NCBI GenBank assembly: GCA_023053685.1
Contig: JALIGW010000058.1
Coordinates: 3,310,045-3,374,044 of the forward strand
DNA: 64,000 nt
DNA from: Diadophis punctatus similis
Lineage: Eukaryota > Chordata > Lepidosauria > Squamata > Dipsadidae
Direction: 5' to 3'
Part shown: positions 1 through 14,000 of the stretch, one piece after another
How positions within the stretch are numbered: position 1 is the first letter of the stretch
Layout of the letters: each line of letters starts with the position of its first letter
The notes under the pieces: generated by a model
Told to the model about the DNA's origin: nothing
The model's database searches: none
The model's input: only the letters and a program-made list of their open reading frames with translations
Program-made: the position numbers and the translations under genes

Positions 1-520
1 GTGGCTTGGTGGGCATGTGACTGCGTGGGCATGGCTTGGTGGGCATAGTCATGTGACCAGGTGAGCTCAAAAACCAACTTTCACACTTCACACACAAACA
101 ACACAAAAGCTACACAACTGACTCCTACACAACTGACTCACACACTGCCACAATGCAGAAGCAGCTGGACTTCACACAAAATGGCCCCTGCAACAACAAG
201 CAGGAACCTCACAGCCACAAAGAGCTCAAAAAGCAACTTTCACACTTTACACAAAAATAACACAAAAGCTACACAACTGACTCACACACAATGCAAAAGC
301 ACACAAAATGGCCCCTGCAACAACAAGCAGGAACCTCACAGAGCCACAGAGCTCAAAAAGCAGCTTTCACACTTTACACGAAAATAACACAAAAGCTACA
401 CAACTGACTCCTACACAACTGACTCACACACAATGTAGAAGCAGCTGGACTTCACACAAAATGGCCTCTGCAACAAAGCAGGAACCTTACAGAGTCACAG
501 TTACAGCGAATAGGTAGTTT
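1..520 (+). repeat. Diverged tandem repeat, about three units of 130-160 bp
   Basis: Units start near 64, 223 and 352 with CTCAAAAA followed by a run of CACTTNACAC, AAAGCTACACAACTGACTC, ACACAAAATGGCC and GCAGGAACCT. The first 60 bases (repeated GGCTTGGTGGGCAT) resemble the interior of MITE-2 copies, so the array may be an internal expansion in such an element. The open frames here are low-complexity and not believed to be coding. Confidence 0.7.
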
Positions 521-837
521 AAAAAAATGCTTTTAAAAAGGAAGGGGGAAAAAAGGTTTGGATGATCCTCCTCCCAGCTGATAAGAGTTGGGACTTTTTT
601 TTTTAACTTTTTAAACCATTTTTTTTACTACCAGCTCCAGGGAATAGGTAATAAAAATGCTTTTTAAAAAGTTTTTTAAAAGGTTCATCAGCTGTGACAA
701 TCAGCTATGCCGGGACATCATGGAAAACTTTTTTTTTTTACTTTTTAAAAGCATTTTTTACTACTGGTTGGGAGAACCAGAAGTATTTGTTACTAACGGT
801 TTGGGCGAACCAGCTCAAACCAGTAGCATTTCACCCG
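521..837. mobile_element. Degraded MITE-2 remnant
   Basis: The segment holds T-rich stretches, a GAACCAG/ACTGGTT pairing and a right end reading GTAGCATTTCACCC, matching the end of the better MITE-2 copy at 25940-26194. The left boundary and any target duplication could not be fixed. Confidence 0.4.
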
Positions 838-1376
838 ATACTAATGCCACTCTATAAAGCCTTAGTAAGGCCACACTTGGAATACTGCATCCAGTTTTGG
901 TCACCACAATATAAAAAAGAGGTTGAGACTCTAGAAAAAGTGCAGAGAAGAGCAACCAAGATGATCAGGGAACTGGAGGCTAAAACATACGATGAACGGT
1001 TGCAGGAACTGGGCATGGCTAGTCTAGTGAAGAGAAGGACCGGGGAGACATGATAGCAATTTTCCAATACTTGAGGGGCTGCCACAGAGAGGAGGGGGTC
1101 AACCTGTTTTCCAAAGCACCCGAAGGCCAGACAAGGAATAATGGATGGAAACTGAACAAGGAGAGATTCAACCTGGAAATAAGGAGGAATTTTCTGACAG
1201 TGAGAAAGATCAACCAGTGGAACAGAAGTTGCCTTCTGAAGTTGTGGGAGCTTCATCACTGGAGGCTTTCAAGAAGAGACTGGACTGCCATCTGTCAGAA
1301 ATGGTGTAACGTCTCCTGCTTGGGTGGGGGGTTGGACTAGATGACCTATAAGGTCCCTTCCAACTCTGCTAAACTA
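838..1376 (+). mobile_element. CR1 LINE 3' fragment (reverse transcriptase C-terminus and 3' UTR)
   Basis: Translation shows the CR1 C-terminal block: [15 protein letters not shown], then VQRRATKMI, then LFSKAPEGQTRNNGWKL, the IRRNFLTVR block, and the 3' tail ending CCTTCCAACTCTG. The frame is broken (near 1050 and near 1230), so this is a dead 5'-truncated copy. The same block recurs about twenty times in the window in both orientations. Confidence 0.92.
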
Positions 1377-1641
1377 ATCTAATCAAAACATCACAAAAGA
1401 TATGACACTAATCCGATCTCCTAATGAGACCCACAAATCTCCAGCATATTCCGCCCCATGTAAAGGTGACTGTAGAGGTGAAAGTGAAGGTTAATTTCTA
1501 TTTTAACCTCGGCAAAATTGTGGTCTATTATTGTCATTTCATTAATGTTGAATCTCCAGATGTTTTTGGGCTTCCACCCAAGGCTCCTATCACTATTGGT
1601 CCTAACTTTGCTTTCTTTTGCCAAAGTTGTTCTGTTTCTAA
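1377..1641. other. No recognisable feature
   Basis: A single-copy-looking AT-rich stretch between two CR1 fragments. No repeat, exon-like or RNA signal was recognised. Confidence 0.5.
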
Positions 1642-1886
1642 TAATGGATGGAAACTGATCAAGGAGAGATTCAACCTAGAAACAAGGAGAAATTTCCTGA
1701 CAGTGAGAACAATCAACCCATGGAACAGAAGTTGCCTTCAGAAGTTGTGGGAGCTTCATCACTGGAGGCTTTCAAGAAGAGACTGGACTGCCATCTGTCA
1801 GAAATGGTGTAGGGCCTCCTGCTTGGGCGGGGGGGTTGGACTAAATGACCTACAAGGTCCCCTTCCAACTCTGTTAATCTGTTAAA
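1642..1886 (+). mobile_element. CR1 LINE 3'-end fragment
   Basis: Starts at the NNGWKLIKERFNLE block and ends with CCTTCCAACTCTGTTAATC. It closely resembles the end of the copy at 838-1376 but is more strongly truncated. Confidence 0.9.
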
Positions 1887-2271
1887 TAGCCAGAAAGGTG
1901 TAAAAAGGATATTCCAGGGACTGGATGAGCATGACTCACTTAGTATAGGTAGTCCCCGAGTTACAACCGTAAGGGAGCCTGCCCATCACGGCCATTAGTT
2001 GTGATAGTCCGCCTATCATGTAACCAAACCAGTTTTTGGGATCCTATTTGTGCAGCCGTTCTTAAATGGGCGCAACGGTCATTAAGCAGACCAATGAGTT
2101 TGTTTAAAAAGTGTTCTTGTGTACCAGGTGTGTTTCGGAGTATATGGGTAGTCTTCAACTTATGATGGTAATAGACCCTGTCCATTATAAGGCAGGAAAG
2201 TCATAAAGTGGGTCACACGAATGACCTGATTTTGTGACTTGTTTTGTGGCGGTCATTAAGGGAGCGCCACA

Positions 2272-2592
2272 TGTCACGCAGTGATTATTGTCAATTGTAT
2301 GTATATGCAGGGAGAAGCATGCCTATTCATTATAATGGTTTATTCCTGAGCACGTGATTAATATGTTCTTGTACGCACGTGTGCATTCCAATCTCGGTTC
2401 TATCCTTCTGTTCCAGACTTCCATGAGAGGAGTCACACATTTTGTATCAGGCATGTAGCTAATGAGATTTATTGTTTTTGTACCGAAATAAATATTTTTA
2501 CTTAGACTTTTAAACTGCGGTTTCATTTCTAATGTCAGAGTTCCGGGGAAAAGATCTATTTCGCCTCTGTAAGAATTTATTCTTACGTCATC
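2272..2592 (+). mobile_element. Solo LTR-like element of the TGTCACG family, diverged copy
   Basis: Begins TGTCACGCAGTGATTATTGT and carries the family's conserved GTACCGAAATAAATATTT polyadenylation region and CGCCTCTGTAAGAATTTATT end. Three better copies are at 18935-19263, 45316-45672 and 53744-54068. No clean target duplication is visible for this one. Confidence 0.6.
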
Positions 2593-2597
2593 ACCGC

Positions 2598-2832
2598 GAG
2601 TGGTGCGGTGGCCTAGAGGTGGAGCTCTCGCCTCACAATCAGGAGGCTGTGAGTTCGATCCTAGGTACAGGCAGGTATTTCTCTCTCTGGACACAATGAG
2701 AATATATCTGCTGAATATAACTCCACATTGGTGACAGGAAGGGCATCCGGCCAGTAAACACTCAGCTCCACTCAGTTGCCCAGACTCCACCCCGCAAGGG
2801 ATTATGGGGTCATTAAAAGATGATGATGGAGT
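2598..2832 (+). mobile_element. tRNA-derived SINE with GATGAT tail
   Basis: The head has a polymerase III A-box-like GTGGCCTAGAGGTGGAG and a B-box GAGTTCGATCC, as in a tRNA-related promoter. The body has AGGGCATCCGGCCAGTAAAC and the element ends in TTAAAAGATGATGATG. A very similar copy is at 48906-49182. Confidence 0.85.
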
Positions 2833-3261
2833 GCTGCAGTTGTAAAAACGAAGGGCACGGTCATAAGGCGAATGCTGCAATTGTTAAAGCAACTGGCGCA
2901 GTTGTTAAGTGAACCGATGGGATGTTTTTGCCGAAAATTACAAGTCATTGCCAGTTTTCGGCAAAAATATATCGTAAAATGGGGACATGTGACCGCAGTG
3001 ACGTAAATGGGGGTGATTGTAGGGCAGCCAAAGTTCAGGGGTCAGGAGGGGGGATTATAACTATCCCCAAGGACGTCTGTCATAAGTCTTATATCCTATT
3101 CATTTTTTTTTACAAAGCAAAAGCTTAATCTCTATCTCGCGTCGCTCGAGACAGTGAGACAGGCCGCATATCAATTTAATAAATAAATTTCCTGGCATTA
3201 CAAGCTTTTTAGATGTTTTGCACTCACGGTACATTGTGTTCTTCGCGTTTCTGGTCTTTAC

Positions 3262-3344
3262 CTGATGGTGTGGGACAGGGCGAGGATCCCAAGAACGAAG
3301 AAATACATGGAGAGCAGCAGGTTGATATATTCTTGGGAGAAGAT
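3262..3344 (-). CDS. HM13: HM13 coding exon 3
   Basis: 83 bp. The acceptor TCTTAG precedes ATC at 3344 and the donor AG|GTAAAG follows 3262. The peptide opens IFSQEYINLLLSMYFFVLGI and continues LALSHTI, one hydrophobic membrane span. It enters in phase 0, as exon 2 leaves, and ends with two bases of the next serine codon. Confidence 0.95.
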
Positions 3345-3628
3345 CTAAGAGGCAAGACAAAACCAGACCAGGTGAAACTTCGGGTTTCCCAATGACACAA
3401 ATGAGATTGTTAAAAGCACATTCCCGTTTTTTATTTTTTATACTTTGATCAAAATCAATCAGCCCTCTCATCTAAAGCTCTTTCTTTTTCCATTAGTGTG
3501 TGTGTATATGTGTGTGTATTTATATATAAATATATAAAATGTTCCGGAGATCGTGATGTCTATCGATTCTTCATCTATAACTATACCTGGAACTCACATT
3601 TTTAGGACAATTCTTTAGATAGATAGAT

Positions 3629-3700
<72 letters not shown>

Positions 3701-5058
3701 TAGAGATAGAGAGAGATAGAGAGAGAGAGAGATATGAAAAAATATATTTATTAGTTAAGTTTACTTTATTTTATTGATTGGGTCATATCAAAGTCAGAGT
3801 TCCAGACACAAATTATAAAAAGGAATAAAATACAATAATTTAATATATAGATAAATAAAATAGGATTAAATTATATTTTGGTGTCACCCCTATTTATTAG
3901 TTCTTTCTTTGTATCCTTGCTTTATTATTTTTTTTACAAATAACTCAAAGCGAGGAACGTCTCCAACACAAATTCTAGGTAACGAAAGCGCCAAAGCTCC
4001 TATTGAATGAAACGTTTTGGTAAGAGCTTTAGAGGGAAGAAAAAAAATAATCCACGTTTCTTTCTTTGTTTTGATTGCCTTTAAATAACCACAGAAAAAA
4101 AAAGGAACCAAACGCAGAGATAACCAGGGTAGAAAGGCATACACTATCAAAGGAAAATAAAAACGTAACAAGTAGTTTTAAAAAGGTGACGGAAATACAA
4201 CGGAACAAAGAAAAAAAGAGTTACAACAATAATCAGTTTCAATTCTATATATACTTATCTAATGCAAATGTTATGCCAGCATGTATCTAGTTATTTCTAT
4301 TAAACACTTATATAACTATTGTTTTTTTTCAAACGCCTGTATTTTGCAAAAAGGAGCTCCATATTCTGTGTTATTGAATACAGAATATCTTGGTCTCCCC
4401 TTGTACGTACTGCTTGTGTTGGTTTTATTCTTTTAAATTGCTATTTTATCGTTGCATTTTTTATTGTATTATAGCTGTTCTTGCACATGTTGTACGGCGC
4501 CCTGAGTCCCCAGGGAGTAGGGCGGCATATAAGAATCGCTAAATAAAATAAATAATAAAATAAATTATTACACTTAACCATACAAAGTCTATGTCAGGCC
4601 GAAGCCATGTTTGAGTAGAGACTTTGGCCTGCCACACTTGATGCTTCAGAATGTATTTTTGATGTGGGAATTTGGGAGAGGCTGTTGCATGAGCAATGTA
4701 GACATGTAGCCATAACAAATTCCTTCTAGATTCTCAAGGTCATCCTTTTTCCAGCACCTGGCCCGAAGCTGATGGGAGTACCGGACACGTTGGCAGAAGA
4801 CGACTGGTCAACGTGATGAACTTGTGGGTGTGGGAACAAGGGAATGAACTTTAAACTGGGTGGAGAAACTCTCGTAGCTTCAGATTCGGGTTTCTCACAG
4901 ATGTGCCAACATGGCTCTGCTAATAAATTGGGACTTTGAGGACTACTTTGCCTCGGATTCTGATTTAGTTTTGGATGCTATTTCGAACCCTGACAGTCTA
5001 CAACTCTTTCATAGGTGATGAGTACAATCTGGTCTCTGATCCATTGAGTGAATGGCTG

Positions 5059-5099
<41 letters not shown>

Positions 5100-8000
5100 T
5101 TTATTTATTTATTTATTTATTATTTATTTATTATTTATTTATTTATTATTTATTATTATTATTATTCATTATTTATTTATTTATTTGTGACATTTATATA
5201 CCGCCTCACAGTGCAAGCACTCTCTAAGCGGTTTACACCAGTAAGCAATGTATATTTATATTGCCCCCAACAATCTGGGTCCTCATTTTACCTACCTCGG
5301 AAGGATGGAAGACTGAGTCAACCTTGAGCCGGTGAGATTTGAACCGCTGACCTGCGGATCACAGTCAGCTAAAGTGGCCTGCAGTACTGCCTCTAACCGC
5401 TGCGCCACCTTGGCTCATATTTTTTCCAATATCAGTCTTTTAGCCATAGTACAGCTAGTCCTCGACCTACAACTGGTCACTTAATGACCGTTCAAAGTTA
5501 CAGGTAGTCCTCGACCTACGACCGCAATTGAGCCCACAATTTGTGTTGCTACGTAAGGTATTTGTTACGTGTGAGTTTTGCCCTGTTTTCTTGCCACGGT
5601 TGTTCGGTGAATCACTGCGGTTGTTAAGTGAGTCACATGGTCGTTAAGTGAATCCGGCTTCCCAGTTGACTTGGCTCATCAGAAAATGGTCACATGACCA
5701 CAGACACCGCAACCGTCATAAATACGAGTCCGTTGCCAAGCATCTGAATTTTGATCACGTGACCACAGAGATGCTGCAATGGTCGTTAAGTGTGAAAAAC
5801 AGATCACAAGTCGCTTTTTGCAGTGCCGTTGTAACTTTGAACGGTCACGAAACTGTTAAGTCAAGGACTGCCTGCATCTGTTAAGTGAGCTTTGCCTCAT
5901 TTTATGACCTTTCTTGCCACAGTTGTTAAGTCAATCACTGCAGTTGTTAAGTGAGCAACATGGTCATTAAGTGAATCCTGCTTCCCCCATTGACTTTGCT
6001 TGTCAGAAGGTTTCGCAAAAGGGGGATCACGTGACCCTGGGACACGGCAACCATCGTAAATACGAGTCAGTTGCCAAGCGTCTTGAATTTTATTCACGTG
6101 ACCAGGGGGAATTTACAACGGTCATAAATGTGAAAAACAATTATAAGTCGCTTCTTCAGTGCTGTTGCAACTTCAAACGGTCACTAAACGAACAGCTGCA
6201 AGTCCGGGATTACTTGTACAGTATTTTAATGCTTTCTAACTTTGTTTTATCATGCTGCAACCGGCCCCACATTCACGTGACGCTGAAGTGGGCAGCCTAA
6301 AAATGCAATCAATAAATGACATTAAATAAATATTCAAGTTACGAGGGAACTGAGCCGATGAGGAAGTTCCATTCTGATGGGCATCCCAGGCTCCTTTGCG
6401 GCTCAGTGCCTCAGTTTACAATCCCAAATGCCAACCGCTCCGGGCACAGAACAAACACCAAAGACAAACAAATCCTATTGCCAAGGATATTTCCAATTTA
6501 CGCCACGCATTGTGTTTTGACAGGCATTCAAAGCCGCGCCTGGCATCAGGTTAACACCCAGGTATCAGGAGTGGTTTAACGTGAGCATTTTCAAGAAAGA
6601 AAAATATATATATTTTAAATTTCCTGTTCTGCAGTTTTTTCACTTCCCTCCCACCCCTGTACATTAAATCTGTTTAGGACCCTAGCGCATAAAAAATAAT
6701 AATAATAATCTACAAACAAATAATAAACAAGATTAAGCCACTAGCAACTCCTGATTTTACAAGGTCCGGCGAGCTGTTTGCTCTGCGTATTTCCCTCTGA
6801 AAATGGGAACCCATTTGGGTATCCAGACGATCCTTGAGAAAGCTCATTCTTCTTCCACAGGTGAACATGTGCAGCGGGGCATCCTTAAAATAATCAGAAA
6901 AACACCCAGCTACTTTTTCGTTCCCATAATGCATCAGTAGGGGGAGGGGAATTATAGGAAACGAAAATGGTGGCTGTGGGGTCCTTGGTGCCCCTATGAG
7001 TTTGGTCTTGGGTTTTTTTGCAGACGTTTTATGAGGCAACTTGGTAACATCGAACCCTCCCTCCTTCTAGCACTGATGATGTTCCCTAGTTGGGTCATGA
7101 AACGTCTGCAAGTTAACCACCAAGCTCAGAGAGTACCAAGGACCCCACGGTCCTCCTCCTCTTCCCCTTCTACTTCATTCCGCCAAGCCCACACCTTTTT
7201 AGCACTGATGATGTTCCCCAGTTGGGTAATGAAACGTCTACAAGAAAACCATCCGGCTTCCCCATTGGCTTGAGGTCACCAAAGGGGGATTATGTAACCC
7301 CGGGACACTGTGACTGTCCTAAATAAGTCCCTTGCCAAGCGGCTGAATTTGGATCACGTGACCAGGGGGATGCTGGAACGGTCGTAAGTGTGAAAAACGG
7401 TCCTAAGTCACTCCCCCCCCCCCCGCAGCGCTGTCAAACGGTCGCTGAACAAAATGGTCGTAAGTGGAGGGCTACCTGCATGGTACAGCCGGCAACCCTT
7501 CCTCATTTCTTGTGGTTATTCCCAGAAGCAGCTTCCGGGCTCCTGACTTCCCAAACAGCTATCTGGAGATGCCAATCATCATCTTGCAGGAAACCATGAT
7601 TTGCCAATTATTGAAGCTTCTTGGCCCAAGAGCGCAGGCCGCGACGTTGCCCGAGACTGGCAAATAGGTCGATTCACAGCGATGAAATCAAGTTCAGTTC
7701 AAACGTCTCAGGGAGGATGTGAGGCTGCAAAAGGGCTGGAGAGGGGGAAATGGGGACCCCACCCCACTCACACCGCCCGGGAAGCATGGTATTGGCTGGA
7801 GGAAGCCAGTCTGGGCTAGAGGTTAAGGCACTGGACTAGAAACCAGGAGACCGTAAGTTCTAGTCCAGCCTTAGGCATGAAAGCCGGCTGGGGGACTGAG
7901 GCTGAGCACCAGGACACGGTGAATTCTAGTCTCGCCTTAGGCACAAAAGCCAGCTGGCTCACTTTGGGACAATCACCAGGAGACGGTGAGTTCTAGTCCT

Positions 8001-11000
8001 GCCTTAGGCATGAAAGCTGACTGGGGAACTTTGGGCCAATCACCAGGAGACGGTGAGTTCTAGTCCTGCCTTAGGCATGAAAGCTGACTGGGGGACTTTG
8101 GGCCAATCAACAGGAGACGGTGAGTTCTAGTCCTGCCTTAGGCATGAAAGCTGACTGGGGGACTTTGGGCCAATCACCAGGAGACGGTGAGTTCTAGTCC
8201 TGCCTTAAGCATGAAAGTCAACTGGGGGACTTTGGGCCAATCAACAGGAGACGGTGAGTTCTAGTCCTCCCTTAGGCATGAAAGTCACCTGCAGAACTTT
8301 GGGCCAATCACCAGGAGACAGTGAGTTCTAGTCCTGAGTAGTGAAAATCACCCGACTGGGTGATTTTGGACCAATCACCAGGAGACGGTGAGTTCTAGTC
8401 CTGCCTTAGGCATAAAAGCCAGCTGGGTGACTTTGGGCCAATCACTAGGCCAGTGTGAGTTCTAGTTCCTGACTGGGGAATTCTGGGAGTTGAAGTCCCC
8501 CCATCTTCAAACTGCCAAGGTTGAGAATCACTGCCTCTTACAGTAAATGGGAGGATTAAGATTGCAAAATGCCTTCCTAGAGAACAGCCACGAGGCCTCC
8601 TCCCTATATTTACATTATGGATTATAAAATGTTTTTAACTTTTCCTGTTTGCATCTGGCGTTTTTTTCCGATCTGCCTGAGGAACCACTCTTGAATATTT
8701 TATTATATATTGAAGAGCTGAACTCGTATGCAAGCATCGAATCGCAGCGGTATCAGATCAGAATATCGCTTCTGTGTCTTTCCCTGCAGTGCTACCTGCT
8801 AATTTAAGCCTAATATATTTTATAACTAAGTTGCTTTAAGTTTGCATTTGCTTTTCGTGCAATCCACGCGGCTCTGCCTGCACTGAAAATAATCCACCTT
8901 CGTTTTTGATGCAGATCTCTCACACTAAAAACCCTGCACAAACTTTTTTTTTTTAAAAAAAAAAGCTAGGAGTAACCCAGGGGTGGGCAAACTATGGTTC
9001 TTTGAGGACCTGTGGACTTCAACTCCCAGAATTCCTGAGCTAGCCATGCATGTATGGCTAACTCAGGAATTCTGGGAGTTGAAGTCCACAGATCCTCAAA
9101 GAACCATAGTTTGGCCACCCCTGGCAGTAACAGATCTATAATTATCTGCTGCTTTCTTGACCTTTAGGAAACAAAATAGCTGTGTTCCTCTGAATGGAAC
9201 CAATGCCTCCAGTACATGGCAGACCAAACCAGACCAAGCAGTTAAAAGGTGACATTAGATTTGGCCTCCAGCACTACACATTCCTTTCTAACAGATGGTT
9301 GGAAAAAGTTTCCTCCATGTGCAAGAGGAACTGCAGTCCTTCCTGGTCACAAGATAAAAATATTGGATTAGCTTCAAATCAGAGGAAATATAAACAGAGA
9401 GCAAACCCCACTCCTTTCCAGCACTGATGATGTTATCTAGTTGGGTTATGAAATGTCTGCAGGAAAACTACCAAGCTCAGAGAGCACCAAAGACCCTCCC
9501 ACCAAAGACCCTCCTCCTCCTCCTCTCATTCTCTTCGCTCCCTCTCCCCTTTTTCTTCTCTACCACTCCTACCCCTTCTTTACTCCACACTCCCTCCCAG
9601 CACTGATGTCGTTACCTAATTGGGTAATGAAATGTTTGCAAGAAAACCACCAAGCTCAGAGAGCACCAAGGACCCCACACTCCTCCTCCTCCCCCCCATT
9701 CCCCTTCTCTTTTCCTCCTCTCCCCTTCTTTCCCACTCCTCCTCCTCCTCCTCTATTCCACACTCTCTTCTAACACTGATGATGTTACCTAGCTGGGTAA
9801 TGAAAAATCTGCAAACAAGCAAACGATCTCAGAAAGCACTACGTTCCTCAAAGAGCACCAAGGACCCCGCAGTTCTCCTCCTCTTTACAAACCTCACTCC
9901 CTTCTAACACTGATGATGTTACCTAGTCAGGTTATGAAATGTCTGCAAGAACATATTCAACCTCAGAGAGCACCAAGGACCCTACAGTCCTCCTCCTCCT
10001 CTCTGCAAACCCCACTCCCTTCTAGCCTGATGGTGTTACTTAGTTTGGTAATGAAATGTCTCCAAGAAAACAACCAAGCTCACAGAGGACCCCACAGTTC
10101 TCCTCCTCCTCTACAAACTCCACTCCCTTCCAGCACTGATGATGTTACCTAGTCAGGTTACGAAACGTCTGCAAGAACATATTCAACCTCAGAGAGCCCC
10201 AAGGACCCCCGAGAAGAAAACTGCCCCACCCAGGGACCTCTGTTGCTTTACTTACTTTGAAGAAGAGATAGAGGCCTAGGAGGGTACAGCTGGCAACGAT
10301 AGGAAAACGGGCCGCATCTCGGCTGGTGATGGTCTCTGGCATATCCGATGCATTCTAGAAGAGAAAAGGGCCAAGATTGAGACCCCCCCTGGTGTAGCAG
10401 GCAAGAAGCCAGGATCTTGCAACGACACTCAAAAGCCAGCCCACCTCATCCTTTACAGATTTACAGATTATTAGAGTTGGAAGGGACCTTGTAGGTCATC
10501 TAGTCCAATCCCCCGCATCCTCATCAACTGAACCCCTCCACATTCCACAGCGGAAGCTGTGGCGTGAGGCAAGCAGTCCACCCCACCGAGGCTTGCGGCT
10601 GTCGGTTTTTACAGCCCTCACAAGCACTGCTCAAGGCTTGTGAGCAGTGTTTCTCAACCTTGGCAGTTTGAAGATGTGTGGACTTCAACTCCCAGAATTC
10701 CACAGCCAGCAACGCTGGCTGGGGAATTCTGGGAGTTGAAGTCCACACATCTTCAAACTGCCAAGGTTGAGAAACACTGCTCGTGAGGGTTGCACAAGGA
10801 CCGGTGGCAAATTAGCCTTCTTGGCAGGAAGGCACCGTACGGAGCTCTGCCCTGCTACGTGCAAACAGCTGTTTCTATTGAACTTTTTCTGCTTTTTGAT
10901 TTAATCTGAATATCCTGCTAAATATCCCTTTGGCGGTTGCAGCGCTTGGCTGCTTCGTGTGATAACTTGGAATCCTTCTGACCTCCTTTTTTTTTTAACC

Positions 11001-14000
11001 CCCCTAAAACGGATTTTTTTTTTTAAAAAAAAGAGCCAACAACAAAACTCTACGGTTGCAGCCATTTCCAGTCCTCTGCCCTGCAGATGTTTTGAATCAC
11101 ATTCTCCCTGCCCTGGTTTGGAGATGCTGGCTGAATCCGATATACGAACCGCAATCCAAAATATCCAGAGAATGTCTGGTTTTTTGGGAAAAGATTCTCC
11201 GGTTTAAAAGAAAAAACTCCGGTCCTTTGGTTTAAAACAGATTGGAAAGTAAGCTGACGAAAAAGGAGAATTTTAACAATACAAGAAAAATACAAGAAAA
11301 ACATAACTAAGATAAAATAGAGAAAAAAGAAAAAAATAGGCAAACAAAAAACTTCCTTCCTCCTCCTTTCAATCCTCTACACTGCAACCTTTCCTCAAAA
11401 TTAAATAAAACTTGTATTTTTCTTGTATTGTTAAAAAAATTTTTTTTTTCTTGTATCTCTATTACTTTACATATAGACGATATATTATTAGTGTACAATT
11501 TGGAGTTGAAGTTTTCAAAAAATAATGTGGAAATCTGACAAGGTTTTTTTTAAATTAACCTAATTTAAATTTATTTAATTGATATTACGCCCTGTATTCT
11601 CTCTGGGAAGTCCGGGGGGGGGGAGGGAAGGGGGGGGGTTAGGGGGGGAGAAAAATAAAAAAAATGTTTGTACTTTATATTTAATATTTAGCTATTATCT
11701 ATGTGATTTTGTACTAATAAAAATTTTTGAATTTTTTTTAAAAAAGGAGAATTTTGCTCCGAAAATCAAGGGGAGGATGGAGATTTTTTGGGGGGGGGAG
11801 GGAGAAATTTATAGACTCCAGATGTTGCCTCAATTACAACATGCCTCAGCCTCACTGAGAAATGTAGTTCGGCAACATCGGAAGGAGGAATGGAGAGGTT
11901 CCTGTATGAGGAAAGAGAAGCGGTGATCCAGAAAATAAACGCAGGCAGTTCTTGACTTGTGGCCACAATGGAGCCCGACAATTCTTTTGTTGTCCCATTT
12001 TATGACCTTTCTTGCCACGGTTGCTAAGTGAATCCCTGCGGCTGTTCAATGAGTGACACGGTTGTTAAGCGAATCTGGCATCCCCTTTGGCTTTGCTTGT
12101 CAGAAGGTCGCAAGAGGCGAATCATGTGACCCCCGGGACGCTGCGACTGTCATAAATGTGAGCTGGTTGCCAAGCGTCTGAATTTTGATCACGTGACGGT
12201 GGGGATGCTGCATTGGTCGTTAAGTGTGGGAAACGGTCATAAGTCATTTTTTCAGGGCTTTTGTAACTTCGGTCACCAAACGGATGGCTGTAAGTCGAGG
12301 ACTACCTGTAGGAATGATGGATTCCTAAACAGAGACTTCTTCATCCAAGCCACAGGTTCTAGTCCTCACTGTTAGGAAGTTTCTCCTTAATTCCAGGTTG
12401 CTTCTCTCCTTGGTTAGTTTCCACCCATTGCTTCTTATCCTGCCCTCAGGTGCTTTGGAGAATATCTTGATCTCCCCTCAAATATTGGAAGACTGCTATC
12501 ATGTCACCCCGAGTTCCTTCGTTAAACTAACAGAACAGAATAACAGAGTTGGAAGGGACCTTGGAGGTCTTCAAGTTCAACCCCCTGCTCCGGCAGGAAA
12601 CCTTATACCATTTTACACAAATGGTTGCCCAATCTCTTCTTAAAAACCTCCTGTGTTGGAGCACCAAGAACTTCTGGTGGCAAGCTGTTCCACTGGCTGA
12701 TTGTTCTGACTGCCAGGAAATTTCTCCTCAGTTCCGGGTTGCTTCTCTCCTTGAGTAGTTTCCATCCGTTGCTTCTTGTCCTGCCTTCAGGTACTTTAGG
12801 GCAGGGGTGTCCAACCTTGGCAAGTTTAAGACTTGTGGACTTTAACTCCCAGAATTCCTCAGGCAGGCTGAGGAATTCTGGGAGTTGAAGTCCACAAGTC
12901 TTAAAGTTGCCAAGGTTGGAGACCCTTGCTTTAGGGAATAGGTTGACCCCCGTCTTCCTTGTGGCAGCCCCTCAAATATTGGAATCCTGCTATCAAGTCA
13001 CTCCCAGTCCTTCTTTTCATTAAACCAGACATACCCAATTTCTGCAACTGTTCTTCGTATGTTTTAGCCTCCAGCCTCATCCTCCTTTTTGCTCTTGTCT
13101 GGCCTCTTTCTAGAATCTCAACATCTTTTTTTTTGTATCGTGGCAACTAGAACTGGATGCAGGATTACAAAGTATTTGCCTATTTGTGTGATCCCTCCTT
13201 AAGAGTTTTAACCGTACTGGATTAAAACCATGGACTGACTCAGGCGCCAGCAGCCACCAACAGCTGTTAGTAGCCACACTTTAAATATGCTGCAGAAAGA
13301 GTAGAATTATATAGCCTGAAACTGGACAGCTGCTGTGAACGTCAGCAACTGAATCCAGAATGAATACACCCAATGCAAATCCCGACCTTTTGCAAGGGTC
13401 AATGCATGTTCCCATCAGCCATTTAGCCATAATTTCCAGCAAAGGAAGCAGTTGAAGTCTGTTAAGAGGTGGGACTTCTTTCTCATCAGGCCCTCTTGGA
13501 TACTAACACATCAGTTCTTTGCCTGTTTTAGCTCACATCCGTGAAGACTCCTCGCGGTATACATTCAGGAAGGGGAAGGAAAAAACATTGGGGGGGGGAA
13601 GTAGATCCACCCTTCCATTAAAGGTCTTGGCTTATTTAAGGGGAGAAGGAGGGAGGGAGGGAGGAGAAAGAAAAAGAAAAGGGAAGGAGGGAGAAAGGGG
13701 GAGAGAGGGAGAGAGAGAGAGAAAGAAGGAAGGAAGGAAGGAAGGAAGGAAGGAAGGAAGGAAGGAAGGAAGGAAGGAAGGAACTGAAAGATAGAGAAAT
13801 GGGAGGGAGGGAGGGAAGGAAGGAAGGGGAGAAAAACATATCTTTGGAGGAGGGAAGAGACTTTATTTGAAATTCTATCCTTTAAATTTTTTAACCCTAA
13901 TTGAATTTTTATCCATTGTTTGATTTATCGGTTATGTTACATTGCAGAGTCCCTGTTTGAGAGAGACAGTTTAGAAATACACAATATAAAGAAGGGGCGA

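Larger units (their letters stand above)
1940..3095. mobile_element. Old MITE-1 copy, interrupted by an LTR and a SINE
   Basis: The left part (1940-2271) opens with TAGGTAGTCCCCGAGTTACA and the right part (2833-3095) has the GTTGTTAAGTGAACC motifs of the MITE-1 interior. Between them lie a solo LTR-like element and a tRNA-derived SINE, so the inserts are younger than the MITE. Both halves are strongly diverged. Confidence 0.6.

Noticed and set aside
838..1380. Functional reverse transcriptase gene
   Set aside because: All CR1 copies seen are 5'-truncated and frameshifted; none holds the catalytic core.
2598..2670. tRNA gene
   Set aside because: A- and B-box-like motifs are present, but the sequence continues into a SINE body and does not fold as a clean cloverleaf.
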